Below, one piece after another: positions 24,451 through 33,065 of a stretch of 64,000 bases of DNA. The stretch covers positions 148,354 through 212,353 of the forward strand of contig NZ_MVIM01000009.1 of assembly GCF_002086795.1 (NCBI RefSeq), in the 5' to 3' direction. Each line of letters opens with the position of its first letter. The stretch's first letter is position 1. This stretch comes from Mycolicibacterium tusciae (GTDB taxonomy: Bacteria; Actinomycetota; Actinomycetes; Mycobacteriales; Mycobacteriaceae). The notes beneath the pieces are model-generated. The model searched no databases. It saw only the letters and a program-made list of their open reading frames with translations, and was not told the origin of the DNA. A program made the translations under genes and the position numbers.

Positions 24451-25412
24451 TGCCGCTGTTCACCCTTCGCTTCGACATGCGGGCCCCGTCTCTCGGTGCG
24501 CCGGCGACGAAGCTGTACGCGGCGGCCAGCGAGATGTCCGAGTGGGCGGAGACGCGGGGCTGTGTGGCCGCGGTGCTGTGCGAGCACCACTGCGCCGACG
24601 ACGGGTACCTGCCTTCGCCGTTGCTTCTCGGGTCGGCGATCGCCGCCCGCACTGAACAGCTGATGCTCAACCTGGTGATCATTCTGCCGTTCTACGATGT
24701 CGCTCGCCTAGCTGAAGACATATCGGTACTCGACCACATCAGCGGCGGCCGGGCGAGTTACGTGTTCGGAATCGGCTATCGGCAAGAGGAATTCGACCAC
24801 TTCGGTCTTTCGTTGTCCGATCGCGGGCGATTGGCGGATGAGAAGCTCGGCCAGCTGCGGCGGCTACTCGCCGGCGAGGAAGTCGTCCACGAAGGGCGAC
24901 GGATGAAGGTTACGCCCCAGCCTCGCAACTCCGATGGACCCATGATGATGTGGGGCGGTGCGAGCTTGGCGGCGGCACGCCGTGCGGGCCGCAACGGTCT
25001 CGGCCTGTTGGCAAACGGTGTGGTCCCCGGGATGAAGGAGGCGTACGAAAAGGCTTGTCGGGAATCCGGTTACGAGCCGGGGCTCATGGTGTTGCCCGAA
25101 CGAGAAACCGCCACCAATGTCTTCGTCGCCGAGGACGTCGACGCGGCGTGGGATGAGATCGGCAAGTATCTGCTGCACGATGCACTCTCGTATTCCGAGT
25201 GGAATCCCGACAACACGGTGTCCGCCAACATCACCACCGCCAAGACAATTGACGAACTGCGCGCGTCGTCCCGGACACACATCATTCTGTCGGTGGAGGA
25301 GGCCGCCGCGCGCGTCGCCGGCGGTGAGGTCATCAACCTCTCACCTTTGTGCGGAGGGATGCCACCGGAGATCGCGTGGCCCTACCTGAAACGCTTCGCC
25401 GATCTGGGCTAG
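24450..25412 (+). CDS. LLM-class flavin/F420-dependent oxidoreductase
   Basis: 320 residues from GTG 24450, overlapping the upstream TAG by one base. The barrel is recognised from AAVLCEHHCADDGYLPSPLL, ARTEQLMLNLVIILPFYDV, ISGGRASYVFGIGYRQEEFDHFG, DRGRLADEKLGQL and MMWGGASLAAARRAGRNG. The close resemblance in layout to the LLM protein at 14463-15434 suggests paralogues serving the two gene clusters around the IclR regulator. Confidence 0.86.
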   Translation: MPLFTLRFDMRAPSLGAPATKLYAAASEMSEWAETRGCVAAVLCEHHCADDGYLPSPLLLGSAIAARTEQLMLNLVIILPFYDVARLAEDISVLDHISGGRASYVFGIGYRQEEFDHFGLSLSDRGRLADEKLGQLRRLLAGEEVVHEGRRMKVTPQPRNSDGPMMMWGGASLAAARRAGRNGLGLLANGVVPGMKEAYEKACRESGYEPGLMVLPERETATNVFVAEDVDAAWDEIGKYLLHDALSYSEWNPDNTVSANITTAKTIDELRASSRTHIILSVEEAAARVAGGEVINLSPLCGGMPPEIAWPYLKRFADLG

Positions 25413-25456
25413 AGCGCTCGGGCCGGTCCCAGGGTAAGTACGTTCGGTGCCAACCT

Positions 25457-25515
25457 ATGAGCGACTTTGTCGCTGTACTGCTACGCAACCCGCGAACATG
25501 AGCGACATCGTCGCT
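25457..25515. repeat. Two direct copies of a short hairpin, ATGAGCGAC-N3-GTCGCT
   Basis: ATGAGCGAC at 25457-25465 and again at 25498-25506 is each followed, three bases later, by GTCGCT (25469-25474 and 25510-25515). AGCGAC and GTCGCT are complementary, so each copy is a 15-nt stem-loop; the copies are 41 bp apart. They lie in the 295-bp gap before an LLM gene. Candidates are a paired operator or part of an interspersed repeat. Confidence 0.4.
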
Positions 25516-25707
25516 CCGAGCTTGGCGCCCCATGCATATGTCCGAGCCGGGCTCGTGGCGTTCGCGAAGCGTGGTTCTATTTCAAACGCTCCGCTGACGT
25601 GGGCGATGTCCGCTCGTGCGGCTTACAGAGATGGCAGTGTGGGACCGTTGGGTTCACCATGGCCCACCGGGGCGAGCGGAGCGACGGGGAAAGGGATCGG
25701 AGAGACG

Positions 25708-26646
25708 ATGACGACGCGCAAGCCTGAACTCTCGCTGTATCTGACGACTTTCACCGACGCGCCGCAGCACGACTGGCGTGCGACGCTGAATCTGGCCCGC
25801 TCGATGGACGTGGCGGGGGTAGACCGGCTTGTTGTATCCGATCACCTGGTGTTCGGCGAGAATCTCGAGGCGTATGCAGATCCGTCGATTGGTGGGCAGG
25901 CAGGCGGACGGCAGCCGACCGGCCCCGACGGCGCCTGGCTCGAACCGCTGACCGTTCTGACGGCGATCGCCGCCACGACCACGCGCATCAGGTTGGGCAC
26001 CGCGGTCCTGCTGGCCGCATTGCGACGGCCCGCAGTCCTGGCCAAGCAACTCGCCACGCTCGATGTGTTGTCTGAAGGCCGCGTCGATCTGGGAGTCGGA
26101 GTCGGTTGGCAGCGTGAAGAGTATGAAGCCGTCGGATTGCCCTTCGAGGACCGTGGACGGCTACTCAACCACACACTCGACGTATGTCAGACGCTTTGGA
26201 CACAGCAGCGGGCGTCCTATGAATCCGCCGACCTGACCTTCAATGGCATTCACCAGATGCCCAAGCCGGTGCAACCCGGCGGCGTGCCGGTATGGATCAG
26301 TGGCACCGTCAACAACGCGGTGGCGCGCAGGATCGCTCGCTTCGGAAGTGGCTGGATCCCATGGGGTTCGGCATACACCGACCTCCCCGGTGCGATCGCC
26401 GCGATGAAGGACAAGGTGGTCGAGTTCGGCGGTGATCCCACCGATCTGCAGGTGCAGGGCGTCACCCGCGCGGTGAAGGCCGACAATGGAGCGTTCGATT
26501 ACGCGGCGTCGGTGGCCGGAGTTCCAGCACTTGTCGAAGCCGGCGTCACCGATATCCGCTTCCCGGCATCGCTGACCGTGGACCATGACCGGGCGGTCGA
26601 GGTCCTCACCCCACTCGTCGAGGCGTTCCGGGACGTGACGCGCTAG
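25708..26646 (+). CDS. LLM-class F420-dependent oxidoreductase
   Basis: 312 residues from ATG 25708 (MTTRKPELSLYLTTFTDAPQ), preceded by GGAGAG. Features: VDRLVVSDHLVFGENLEAYA, TTTRIRLGTAVLLAALRRPAV, GRVDLGVGVGWQREEYEAVG, MPKPVQPGGVPVWISG and GSGWIPWG, as in the F420-dependent LLM subgroup (TIGR03619-like). The frame stays open 5' to 25447 but that part carries the repeats described above and reads unlike a protein of this family. It is likely transcribed from the 295-bp upstream gap, and converges on the PTS IICB gene 13 bp later. Confidence 0.87.
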   Translation: MTTRKPELSLYLTTFTDAPQHDWRATLNLARSMDVAGVDRLVVSDHLVFGENLEAYADPSIGGQAGGRQPTGPDGAWLEPLTVLTAIAATTTRIRLGTAVLLAALRRPAVLAKQLATLDVLSEGRVDLGVGVGWQREEYEAVGLPFEDRGRLLNHTLDVCQTLWTQQRASYESADLTFNGIHQMPKPVQPGGVPVWISGTVNNAVARRIARFGSGWIPWGSAYTDLPGAIAAMKDKVVEFGGDPTDLQVQGVTRAVKADNGAFDYAASVAGVPALVEAGVTDIRFPASLTVDHDRAVEVLTPLVEAFRDVTR

Positions 26647-26659
26647 GCGACCGACGGGT

Positions 26660-28234
26660 TCAGAGAATCTCTTTGATGTCATTCTTCAGCGCCTCGGCGT
26701 CGGTGCCGAACACCGCCTGGACACTGTTGCCGACCTCGATGACGCCCGCCGCGCCAAGGCTCTTCAGACGGGCTTGGTCCACCTTGTCCTTGTCGGACAC
26801 GTCCACGCGCAGGCGGGTGATGCAGGCGTCCACGTTGACGAGGTTCTCCCGTCCGCCGAACGCCGCGATCACCTGCTCGGCCTTGCTGTCCGTTCTGGTG
26901 GGTGCGGCGAGCGTGGCGGTCGCGCTACCTGCCGACACCGCAGTCGACGCATCGGCACCCTCGCCGAGGTTGGCCTGTTCCTCCGCCTCGAACTCGCCCT
27001 CGGGTTCGCGGCCCGGTGTAGCCAGGTTCCACTTCGTGATCGCGAACCGAAACAACAGGTAGTAGATGACGAAGAAGACCACGCCCATGGCGATCAGCAG
27101 TGGGATGTTCTTCGCCGCCGGCGCGGTGCCGTACAGCAGCAGGTCGATCAGTCCGGCTGAGAACGAGAAGCCCAGGTGTATGTCGAGCAGGTAGGCGATG
27201 GCCAGCGACAGCCCGGTGAGTACCGCGTGAATGATGTAGAGCGGGAACGCCACGAACATGAACGCGAACTCGAGCGGTTCGGTCACGCCGGTCAGGAACG
27301 CGGTCAGTGCGGCCGCAGCCAGGATTCCGACCGCGAGCTTGCGTTGCTTCTTGTTCGCGACGTGGATCATCGCCAGCGCCGCGGCGGGCAGCCCGAACAT
27401 CAGAATGGGGTAGAAGCCCGAGGTGAGGATCCCCGCGCTCGGATCACCCGCGGCGAACCGGGTCAATTCGCCGGTGACGGCTTCACCGCCGGGCGGTTGG
27501 TAGTCGCCGTAGAGGAACCAGATATACGAGTTCGGGATGTGGTGCAGGCCGAACGGGATCAGCATCCGGTTGGCGAACCCGTACACAAACGCGCCGAGCG
27601 CGCCCGCACCGCCGATGAACTCGCCGAGACTGGTAAGGCCCGCGTCGAAGATCGGATAGAAGTAGCTCATCGCGAACGCGATGAACAGGCTCGCCAGCGA
27701 CACGACGATCGGAACGAACCGCCTGCCGCCGAAGAAGCCGAGGTAGGACGGCAACTGGATGGTGTGATAGCGGTCGAACAGCCACGCCGTCACCAGGCCG
27801 ATGACGATGCCGGCGAACACGCTGTAGTTGATCTGGGCCTGCTCGCCCGCCTTGTCGAGCTCACCGGCCAGGACGATTGGTGACATGGTCTTGAAGACCG
27901 CCTCCATCACCAGGTAGCCGACGACGGCCGACAGTGCAGTGGAACCGTCGGCTTTCCTGGCGAAACCGATCGCCACACCCACGGCGAACAGCAGCGGCAG
28001 GTTGCTGAAGAGGGCATCGCCCGCCGCGCTCATGGCCTTGAAGAAGTCGCCGATGACGGGGGTTTCGATTCGGCCCAGCAGGTCGGGCTGACCGAGCCGG
28101 AGCAGGATGCCTGCCGCGGGCAGGACCGCGATCGGCAGCATCAGGCTCTTGCCCAGGCGCTGCAACTGCGCAAATCCCGGGAAGCGAAGACCCGACTTCG
28201 CCTGTGTACCGGCGGGTTTCGATGTGTCGCTCAT
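26660..28234 (-). CDS. PTS transporter subunit IICB, N-acetylglucosamine/glucose family
   Basis: 524 residues. The EIIC domain is N-terminal (LQRLGKSLMLPIAVLPAAG, then about ten TM segments including GVTEPLEFAFMFVAFPLY with the family GxTEPxEF sugar-binding loop, and GLHHIPNSYIW). A linker rich in Ala/Thr/Ser follows, then EIIB with the phospho-Cys in NVDACITRLRVDVSDK. It imports and phosphorylates a hexose; genomic context (nagB, nagA) points to N-acetylglucosamine. The separate IIA partner is divergent, 134 bp away. AGGAGG precedes the start. No HPr or EI gene is in the window. Confidence 0.9.
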   Translation of the reverse strand: MSDTSKPAGTQAKSGLRFPGFAQLQRLGKSLMLPIAVLPAAGILLRLGQPDLLGRIETPVIGDFFKAMSAAGDALFSNLPLLFAVGVAIGFARKADGSTALSAVVGYLVMEAVFKTMSPIVLAGELDKAGEQAQINYSVFAGIVIGLVTAWLFDRYHTIQLPSYLGFFGGRRFVPIVVSLASLFIAFAMSYFYPIFDAGLTSLGEFIGGAGALGAFVYGFANRMLIPFGLHHIPNSYIWFLYGDYQPPGGEAVTGELTRFAAGDPSAGILTSGFYPILMFGLPAAALAMIHVANKKQRKLAVGILAAAALTAFLTGVTEPLEFAFMFVAFPLYIIHAVLTGLSLAIAYLLDIHLGFSFSAGLIDLLLYGTAPAAKNIPLLIAMGVVFFVIYYLLFRFAITKWNLATPGREPEGEFEAEEQANLGEGADASTAVSAGSATATLAAPTRTDSKAEQVIAAFGGRENLVNVDACITRLRVDVSDKDKVDQARLKSLGAAGVIEVGNSVQAVFGTDAEALKNDIKEIL

Positions 28235-28368
28235 CTAGTTCAGACCTCCTCTGCCCCAATCGCGTAAGCCGTCGAAGCTCAGCGGAAGCTTAGAGGAAAC
28301 GCCGAAGTCCAGCCTCTCTTTCCGGCACGCTCGTATTGTTGGTGCGCACGAGCAGAAGGAGTCTCGAC

Positions 28369-28839
28369 GTGGGTACGACTCAGGTCTTCGCGCCGGTCGG
28401 CGGCCGTGCAGTTCCGCTCACCGAGGTGCCCGATCCGGTGTTCTCGGCAGGCATGGTGGGCCACGGCGCAGCTGTCGACCCTCCGCACGAGATGATCGAG
28501 GCGGTCGCGCCGGTCAGCGGGAGACTGCTCAAACTGATGCCGCACGCCTACGTCGTCATGACCCCGGACAACGTCGGCGTGCTGGTCCACCTCGGCCTGG
28601 ACACCGTTCAGCTGAAGGGTGACGGCTTCACGGCCCATCTGAGCCAAGGTGACAGTGTCACCGCCGGCCAGGTGGTCATCACCTATGACGTCGCGTCGGT
28701 CGTGGCGAAAGGACTCAATCCGATCGTCCCCGTCGTCGTGATGGACGAACGCGAACCGGACAATATAGTTCCTGCCGAAGCGGTCCTTGAGGGCGCGCAG
28801 ATTCCCTCCGGCGCAAAACTTTTCATTGCGAACAAATAG
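28369..28839 (+). CDS. PTS glucose/N-acetylglucosamine-family subunit IIA
   Basis: 156 residues from GTG 28369, with AAGGAG at 28356-28361. EIIA-Glc fold: GRAVPLTEVPDPVFSAGMVG, then EAVAPVSGRLLKLMPHAYVV (first active-site His) and VGVLVHLGLDTVQL (phosphorylated His). It passes phosphate from HPr to the IIB domain of the divergent IICB protein. Its stop adjoins the ATG of nagB, making an IIA-nagB-nagA operon. Confidence 0.9.
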   Translation: MGTTQVFAPVGGRAVPLTEVPDPVFSAGMVGHGAAVDPPHEMIEAVAPVSGRLLKLMPHAYVVMTPDNVGVLVHLGLDTVQLKGDGFTAHLSQGDSVTAGQVVITYDVASVVAKGLNPIVPVVVMDEREPDNIVPAEAVLEGAQIPSGAKLFIANK

Positions 28840-29625
28840 ATGGAAGTCATCATCCTGCAGGATGCCGCCGAGATCGGCGCCGTCGGTGCCGACGCGGTGG
28901 CTGCGCTGCTCGATCGAAAACCGGAGGCAGTCCTCGGGCTGGCCACCGGATCATCGCCGCTGGCGATCTACGACGAGCTCGCGCGTCGCTGCGACAGCGG
29001 AACGGTCTCCTTCCGTGGAGCACGCGGCTTCACACTCGACGAGTACGTCGGCCTGCCCGCCGAGCATCCGCAGCGCTATCGCAATGTCATTGACGAAGTC
29101 TTCGTCTGCAAAGTCGACTTCGCCCCCGGTGCGGTCCAAGGACCCGATGGGCTCGCCGCCGACATCCCCGCCGCATGCGCGGAGTACGAGGCCGCCATCC
29201 GCGACGCCGGCGGTGTCGATCTGCAGATCCTCGGCATCGGCACGGATGGGCACATCGCCTTCAACGAGCCCGGTTCCTCGTTGGGATCACGCACCCGTAT
29301 CAAGACGCTGACCAGACAGACCCGGGTTGACAATGCCCGCTTTTTCGGCGGTGATGTCGACGCGGTGCCGACCCACTGCCTCACGCAGGGGCTGGCCACC
29401 ATATTGGAGGCCAGTCACCTGATTCTGGTGGCGACGGGCCGGCAGAAGGCAGAAGCCGTGCATCAGCTCGTCGAGGGCCCGGTCAGCGCGATGTGGCCCG
29501 CGACGATATTGCAGCTCCACCCGCATGTCACGGTGCTGTTGGACGGGGCGGCGGCCCAACGGCTGCAGCTCGTCGACTACTACCGCGAGACATACCGTTC
29601 CAAACCCGAATGGCAGGGCATCTGA
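28840..29625 (+). CDS. nagB: Glucosamine-6-phosphate deaminase
   Basis: 261 residues, the normal length. Signature segments: VLGLATGSSPLAIYDEL (phosphate binding), FTLDEYVGLP (catalytic Asp), GIGTDGHIAFNEPGSSLGSR (catalytic His) and TVDNARFF-like stretch. It converts glucosamine-6-phosphate to fructose-6-phosphate and ammonia, the last step of GlcNAc breakdown. The ATG lies directly after the IIA stop and its own stop adjoins the nagA GTG, so the three genes are translated from one transcript. Confidence 0.95.
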   Translation: MEVIILQDAAEIGAVGADAVAALLDRKPEAVLGLATGSSPLAIYDELARRCDSGTVSFRGARGFTLDEYVGLPAEHPQRYRNVIDEVFVCKVDFAPGAVQGPDGLAADIPAACAEYEAAIRDAGGVDLQILGIGTDGHIAFNEPGSSLGSRTRIKTLTRQTRVDNARFFGGDVDAVPTHCLTQGLATILEASHLILVATGRQKAEAVHQLVEGPVSAMWPATILQLHPHVTVLLDGAAAQRLQLVDYYRETYRSKPEWQGI

Positions 29626-30771
29626 GTGCTACTGACGGCCGACACCCTGTTAACAGGACGAGAGTTGTTGCGGCCCGGATGGATTGAGATATCCGGTGAC
29701 CGTATCGATGCGGTCGGTGCCGGAGCCCCACCGCGTGTAGCAGACGGCGCTCTCGGCGGCGTGACTGTGGTGCCGGGGTTCGTCGACACGCACGTCCACG
29801 GTGGGGGAGGGACGAATTTCTCTACGGCCGCGCGCACCGATACGTCAACGGCCGTCGACTTCCACCGTAGGCACGGCACCACGTCGTTGGTCGCGTCGTT
29901 GGTCACCGCCGCCCCCGATGACTTACTGCATCAGGTAACCGGATTGGCAGCTGATGTTCGTGACGGCTTGCTCGACGGGATTCACCTCGAGGGTCCTTGG
30001 CTCTCGACGGTGCGGTGCGGTGCACATCAACCCGCCCTGATGCGCGACCCCGACCCTGCCGAGATCGACCGTGTGCTGGAGGCCGCCGCGGGGACCGTAC
30101 GCATGATCACCATCGCACCGGAACGCCATGGGGCACTCGCGGCGATCGAGCGGATCGTCGACAGGGGCGTGGTGGCCGCGGTGGGGCACACCGAAGCGAC
30201 CTACGACCAGACCCGCGCAGCGATCGCGGCGGGTGCGACGGTGGCCACGCACCTATTCAACGCGATGCGTCCGATCAACACCCGTGAGCCCGGCCCGGTT
30301 ATCGCGCTTCTGGAAGATCCCCGCGTCACGGTCGAACTGATCACCGACGGTGTGCACGTCGATCCTGCGCTTTACCGCCATGTCTCGCGAAGCACGGGAC
30401 CAGACCGGGTGTCCTTGATCACCGATGCGATCTCAGCAGCCGGAATGAGTGACGGCACATATCATCTCGGTTCGCTCGCGGTGGAGGTCGTGGACCGAGT
30501 GGCGCGTGTGGCCGGAACACAGACCATCGCGGGCAGTACGGCGACCATGGATCACCAGTTCAGATTCGCCGTGAAGCACAGCGGGCTCGACCGCGACGGG
30601 GCGCTGATCGCTGCGGTACGTCAAGCGTCGATCAACCCGGCCCGCGCGCTTGGTCTTCCTGCCACGGGACTCTTTGCCGGGGGCACCGCCGATCTGGTGG
30701 TCCTCGACACCGACCTCGCGGTGACCGGGGTGTTGCGCCAGGGGGCGTGGGTGCTTACGCCGAACGTGTAG
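29626..30771 (+). CDS. nagA: N-acetylglucosamine-6-phosphate deacetylase
   Basis: 381 residues from GTG 29626. Amidohydrolase metal-binding features: GFVDTHVHGGGG (HxH), GIHLEGPWLS (Glu ligand), VAAVGHTEATYDQ and ATHLFNAMRP (His ligands), SLITDAISAAG (catalytic Asp). It removes acetate from GlcNAc-6-phosphate, giving the substrate of NagB. The gene ends 38 bp before a convergent TetR gene. No nag-specific GntR/ROK regulator was found near it. Confidence 0.95.
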   Translation: MLLTADTLLTGRELLRPGWIEISGDRIDAVGAGAPPRVADGALGGVTVVPGFVDTHVHGGGGTNFSTAARTDTSTAVDFHRRHGTTSLVASLVTAAPDDLLHQVTGLAADVRDGLLDGIHLEGPWLSTVRCGAHQPALMRDPDPAEIDRVLEAAAGTVRMITIAPERHGALAAIERIVDRGVVAAVGHTEATYDQTRAAIAAGATVATHLFNAMRPINTREPGPVIALLEDPRVTVELITDGVHVDPALYRHVSRSTGPDRVSLITDAISAAGMSDGTYHLGSLAVEVVDRVARVAGTQTIAGSTATMDHQFRFAVKHSGLDRDGALIAAVRQASINPARALGLPATGLFAGGTADLVVLDTDLAVTGVLRQGAWVLTPNV

Positions 30772-30809
30772 CCACTGCGCGAGATTTTGCGCTGCTCCTC
30801 GCAGTAGTT

Positions 30810-31412
30810 TCACACTCGGCGAATCCGAGGCTGTGGTGCGAAGCCCCGTACAGCATGCGATCGGATGAACTCGGCGACGACCTTGGCGTCGTCCATGTTC
30901 AACGTAGACGACGGAGTGCTGAACAACGAGAAGAGCATCCGTGCATACCATTCGCCTGCGGCGGCAACGTCGAGATCTTTGCGCACCTCGCCGGTGAGTT
31001 TTGCCGCGGCGAGATACGGCGCAAGAAACTCGGTGCATTCACGTAGAAGGACTGCGGCATTCTTCGTCAGCAGCAGGCTCACCTCGTCGACGTCGAAATA
31101 GTCCTCTGGCTCGATGAACCGCCGGGCATTGGTGACGAAAACTCCTGCGAGAACCAGCTGTTCCTCGAGCGTCGCGCCCTTGCGCATTGCGGTGGCCATC
31201 TCGCGGTAGAACTTCTGTGAGGCACCCTCTGCGCAGGCCTCGACGATGGCGGCCTTGTCGCGGAAGTATTCATAGACGGTGCTTCGCGAGACATCGGCCG
31301 TGCGCGCTATGTCGACGACGGTCGTCTTGTCCAGGCCATGCCGACGGAAACAGTCGAACGCAGACTCGATGATGAGCTCGCGCGTGTCGGTCGCTGTCGT
31401 CTCGGTGGTCAC
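30810..31412 (-). CDS. TetR/AcrR-family transcriptional regulator, last gene of the igr-like operon
   Basis: 200 residues. HTH at about 10-58: TRELIIESAFDCFRRHG, then TVVDIARTADVSRSTVYEYF. The C-terminal part has an all-helical ligand domain (LEEQLVLAGVFVTNARRF). Its start is 10 nt after the stop of the Ltp2-like gene on the same strand, so it is probably co-transcribed with the whole operon. A palindromic operator upstream of the first gene (37584-37604) is its likely target, giving autoregulated repression relieved by a pathway CoA ester. Confidence 0.88.
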   Translation of the reverse strand: MTTETTATDTRELIIESAFDCFRRHGLDKTTVVDIARTADVSRSTVYEYFRDKAAIVEACAEGASQKFYREMATAMRKGATLEEQLVLAGVFVTNARRFIEPEDYFDVDEVSLLLTKNAAVLLRECTEFLAPYLAAAKLTGEVRKDLDVAAAGEWYARMLFSLFSTPSSTLNMDDAKVVAEFIRSHAVRGFAPQPRIRRV

Positions 31413-31422
31413 GGCAGCTGTA

Positions 31423-32589
31423 TCAATCGGCCGGCGACAGTATCAGCGCGCTGGTGGGCACGCCCGTTCCCGATGTCACCAAGACGTTGTGAACGTCTTC
31501 GACCTGGTTGTGAGAGGTTCCGCGCACCTGCCGGACACCTTCGGTAATTCCGTTCATCCCGTGGATGTATGCCTCGCCGAGCAGCCCGCCGTTGGTGTTG
31601 ATCGGCAATTCGCCACCGAGCGAGAGGCGATCCACGGTGACGAAGTCTTTCGCTTCGCCGCGACCGCAGAAGCCCAGTTCTTCGAGTTGGGCGAATACGA
31701 ACGGCGTGAAGTGGTCATATAGGAACGCCGTTTGTATGTCGGTGGGCTTGAGCCCCGAGTCTCGCCAGAGCTTTTCGGCGACGACACCCATCTCAGGAAG
31801 ACCGGTGATGTCATTGCGGTAGTAGCTCGTCATCATTTCGCCATCCGCCGCGGCGCCTTGCACCGCGGCGGTGATCACGGCGGGTGGACGCGGAAGGTCG
31901 CGCGCCCGCTCGGCGGTGGTGACGACCAAAGCGACGCCACCGTCACTCTCCTGACAACAATCGAGAAGCCGCAGAACGGGTTCTATGACCCACCGCGAGC
32001 TCTGGTGATCCTCGATCGTGATCGGCCGCTCGTAGAACCACGCATCGGGGTTGCGCGCCGCATGGGCACGGTCGACCACGGAGATCCTGCCGAAGTCTGC
32101 GTTGGTGACCCCGTAGGTCGACATATACCGCTGGGCGTGCAAAGCCACCCAGGCCGCGGGCGTCAACAATCCGAACGGTGCGTAGTTCGCCATGAACATC
32201 GGCGTCTCGGCAGTGGGCCTCGAAGTCGCACCACCAAAACGGAATCCCGAGCGTTCGTTGAATGCTCGATAGCATACGACGGCATCGGCGGTACCGGTCG
32301 CCACTGCCATCGCAGCTTGCACGACGGTGCCTGCCGCCGCGCCGCCGCCATGATGCACCCTGCTGAAAAAGGTGAGATCGCCGATCCCGACGTTGCGAGC
32401 GATATCGATCTCGTCACTCGAGTCCATCGTGAACGTGACCATGCCGTCGATGCCACTGGGCCGTAGGCCAGCGTCATCGATCGCGGCTTTGACTGCCTCA
32501 CAAGCAAGTTGGAGTTCGCTTCGGCCGGATTCCTTCGAAAACTCGGTCTGCCCGATTCCGGCGATCGCAGCCTTCCCGCTCAGGCTCAT
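31423..32589 (-). CDS. Ltp2-like thiolase-superfamily retro-aldolase
   Basis: 388 residues, almost the length of Ltp2 (Rv3540c). Segments: KAAIAGIGQTEFSKESGRSE, ACEAVKAAIDDAGL, FSRVHHGGGAAAGTVVQAA, FLYDHFTPFVFAQLEELGFC and LPINTNGGLLGEAYIHGM. In known igr systems this protein, bound to the DUF35 domain of ChsH2, releases the last three-carbon side-chain unit by retro-aldol cleavage. Its ATG overlaps the MaoC stop by 4 nt. Order, orientation and partner genes match the igr operon, so I infer the same reaction on a related steroid or polycyclic substrate. Confidence 0.88.
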   Translation of the reverse strand: MSLSGKAAIAGIGQTEFSKESGRSELQLACEAVKAAIDDAGLRPSGIDGMVTFTMDSSDEIDIARNVGIGDLTFFSRVHHGGGAAAGTVVQAAMAVATGTADAVVCYRAFNERSGFRFGGATSRPTAETPMFMANYAPFGLLTPAAWVALHAQRYMSTYGVTNADFGRISVVDRAHAARNPDAWFYERPITIEDHQSSRWVIEPVLRLLDCCQESDGGVALVVTTAERARDLPRPPAVITAAVQGAAADGEMMTSYYRNDITGLPEMGVVAEKLWRDSGLKPTDIQTAFLYDHFTPFVFAQLEELGFCGRGEAKDFVTVDRLSLGGELPINTNGGLLGEAYIHGMNGITEGVRQVRGTSHNQVEDVHNVLVTSGTGVPTSALILSPAD

Positions 32590-33053
32590 TGCTCGCCGAC
32601 CCGATTCTCGAGCAGGCTGAGCGTCGCCATTCCGGACACGTGGTCACCGAGACTGTTCGATCCCTTGAACGCGATCTCGACCAAGCCCTCGCCCTCGGCG
32701 CCCGCGGACGTGCCGGTCACCGTGCCGGTGAAGCGAAGCGGATCGTTGGGGAACGACGGTACGCCCAATCGGATCGACAGTTTCTTGACCATCGCTTCGG
32801 GTCCCGCCCAGTCGGTGAGGAACTTCGTGCACAACCCGTTGGTGGTCAGGATGTTCATGAACATGTTCGGCGATCCCTGCTGCTTCGCGAACTCGGGATC
32901 GTGGTGCACCGGCATGAAGTCACGAGAGGCGATCGCCCCCGCGACGATTACCGTCGCGGTGACCGGGACCTCCATCGGTGTGACCTCGTCGCCGGAGTTG
33001 ATGTCACGCCAGTCCAAGGTGGTGCGGGATCGCCGAGAATTCACCGTAGTCAT
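32586..33053 (-). CDS. MaoC-like enoyl-CoA hydratase subunit (ChsH1-like)
   Basis: 155 residues, single hotdog fold. The hydratase pair is intact: ASRDFMPVHHDPEFAK has Asp45 and His50 in the D-x4-H spacing. MFMNILTTNGLCTKFLTDWAG follows. In ChsH1-ChsH2 the catalytic residues belong to ChsH1, with ChsH2 inactive, and that split of labour is seen here too (the 34595-35179 protein has Tyr at the His position). It hydrates the enoyl-CoA made by the acyl-CoA dehydrogenase pair. Confidence 0.87.
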   Translation of the reverse strand: MTTVNSRRSRTTLDWRDINSGDEVTPMEVPVTATVIVAGAIASRDFMPVHHDPEFAKQQGSPNMFMNILTTNGLCTKFLTDWAGPEAMVKKLSIRLGVPSFPNDPLRFTGTVTGTSAGAEGEGLVEIAFKGSNSLGDHVSGMATLSLLENRVGEQ

Positions 33054-33065
33054 GGATCTCCTTCG

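Noticed and set aside
25447..25707. 5' extension of the LLM gene at 25708
   Set aside because: It holds the hairpin repeats and reads as non-coding; a Shine-Dalgarno sits at 25708.
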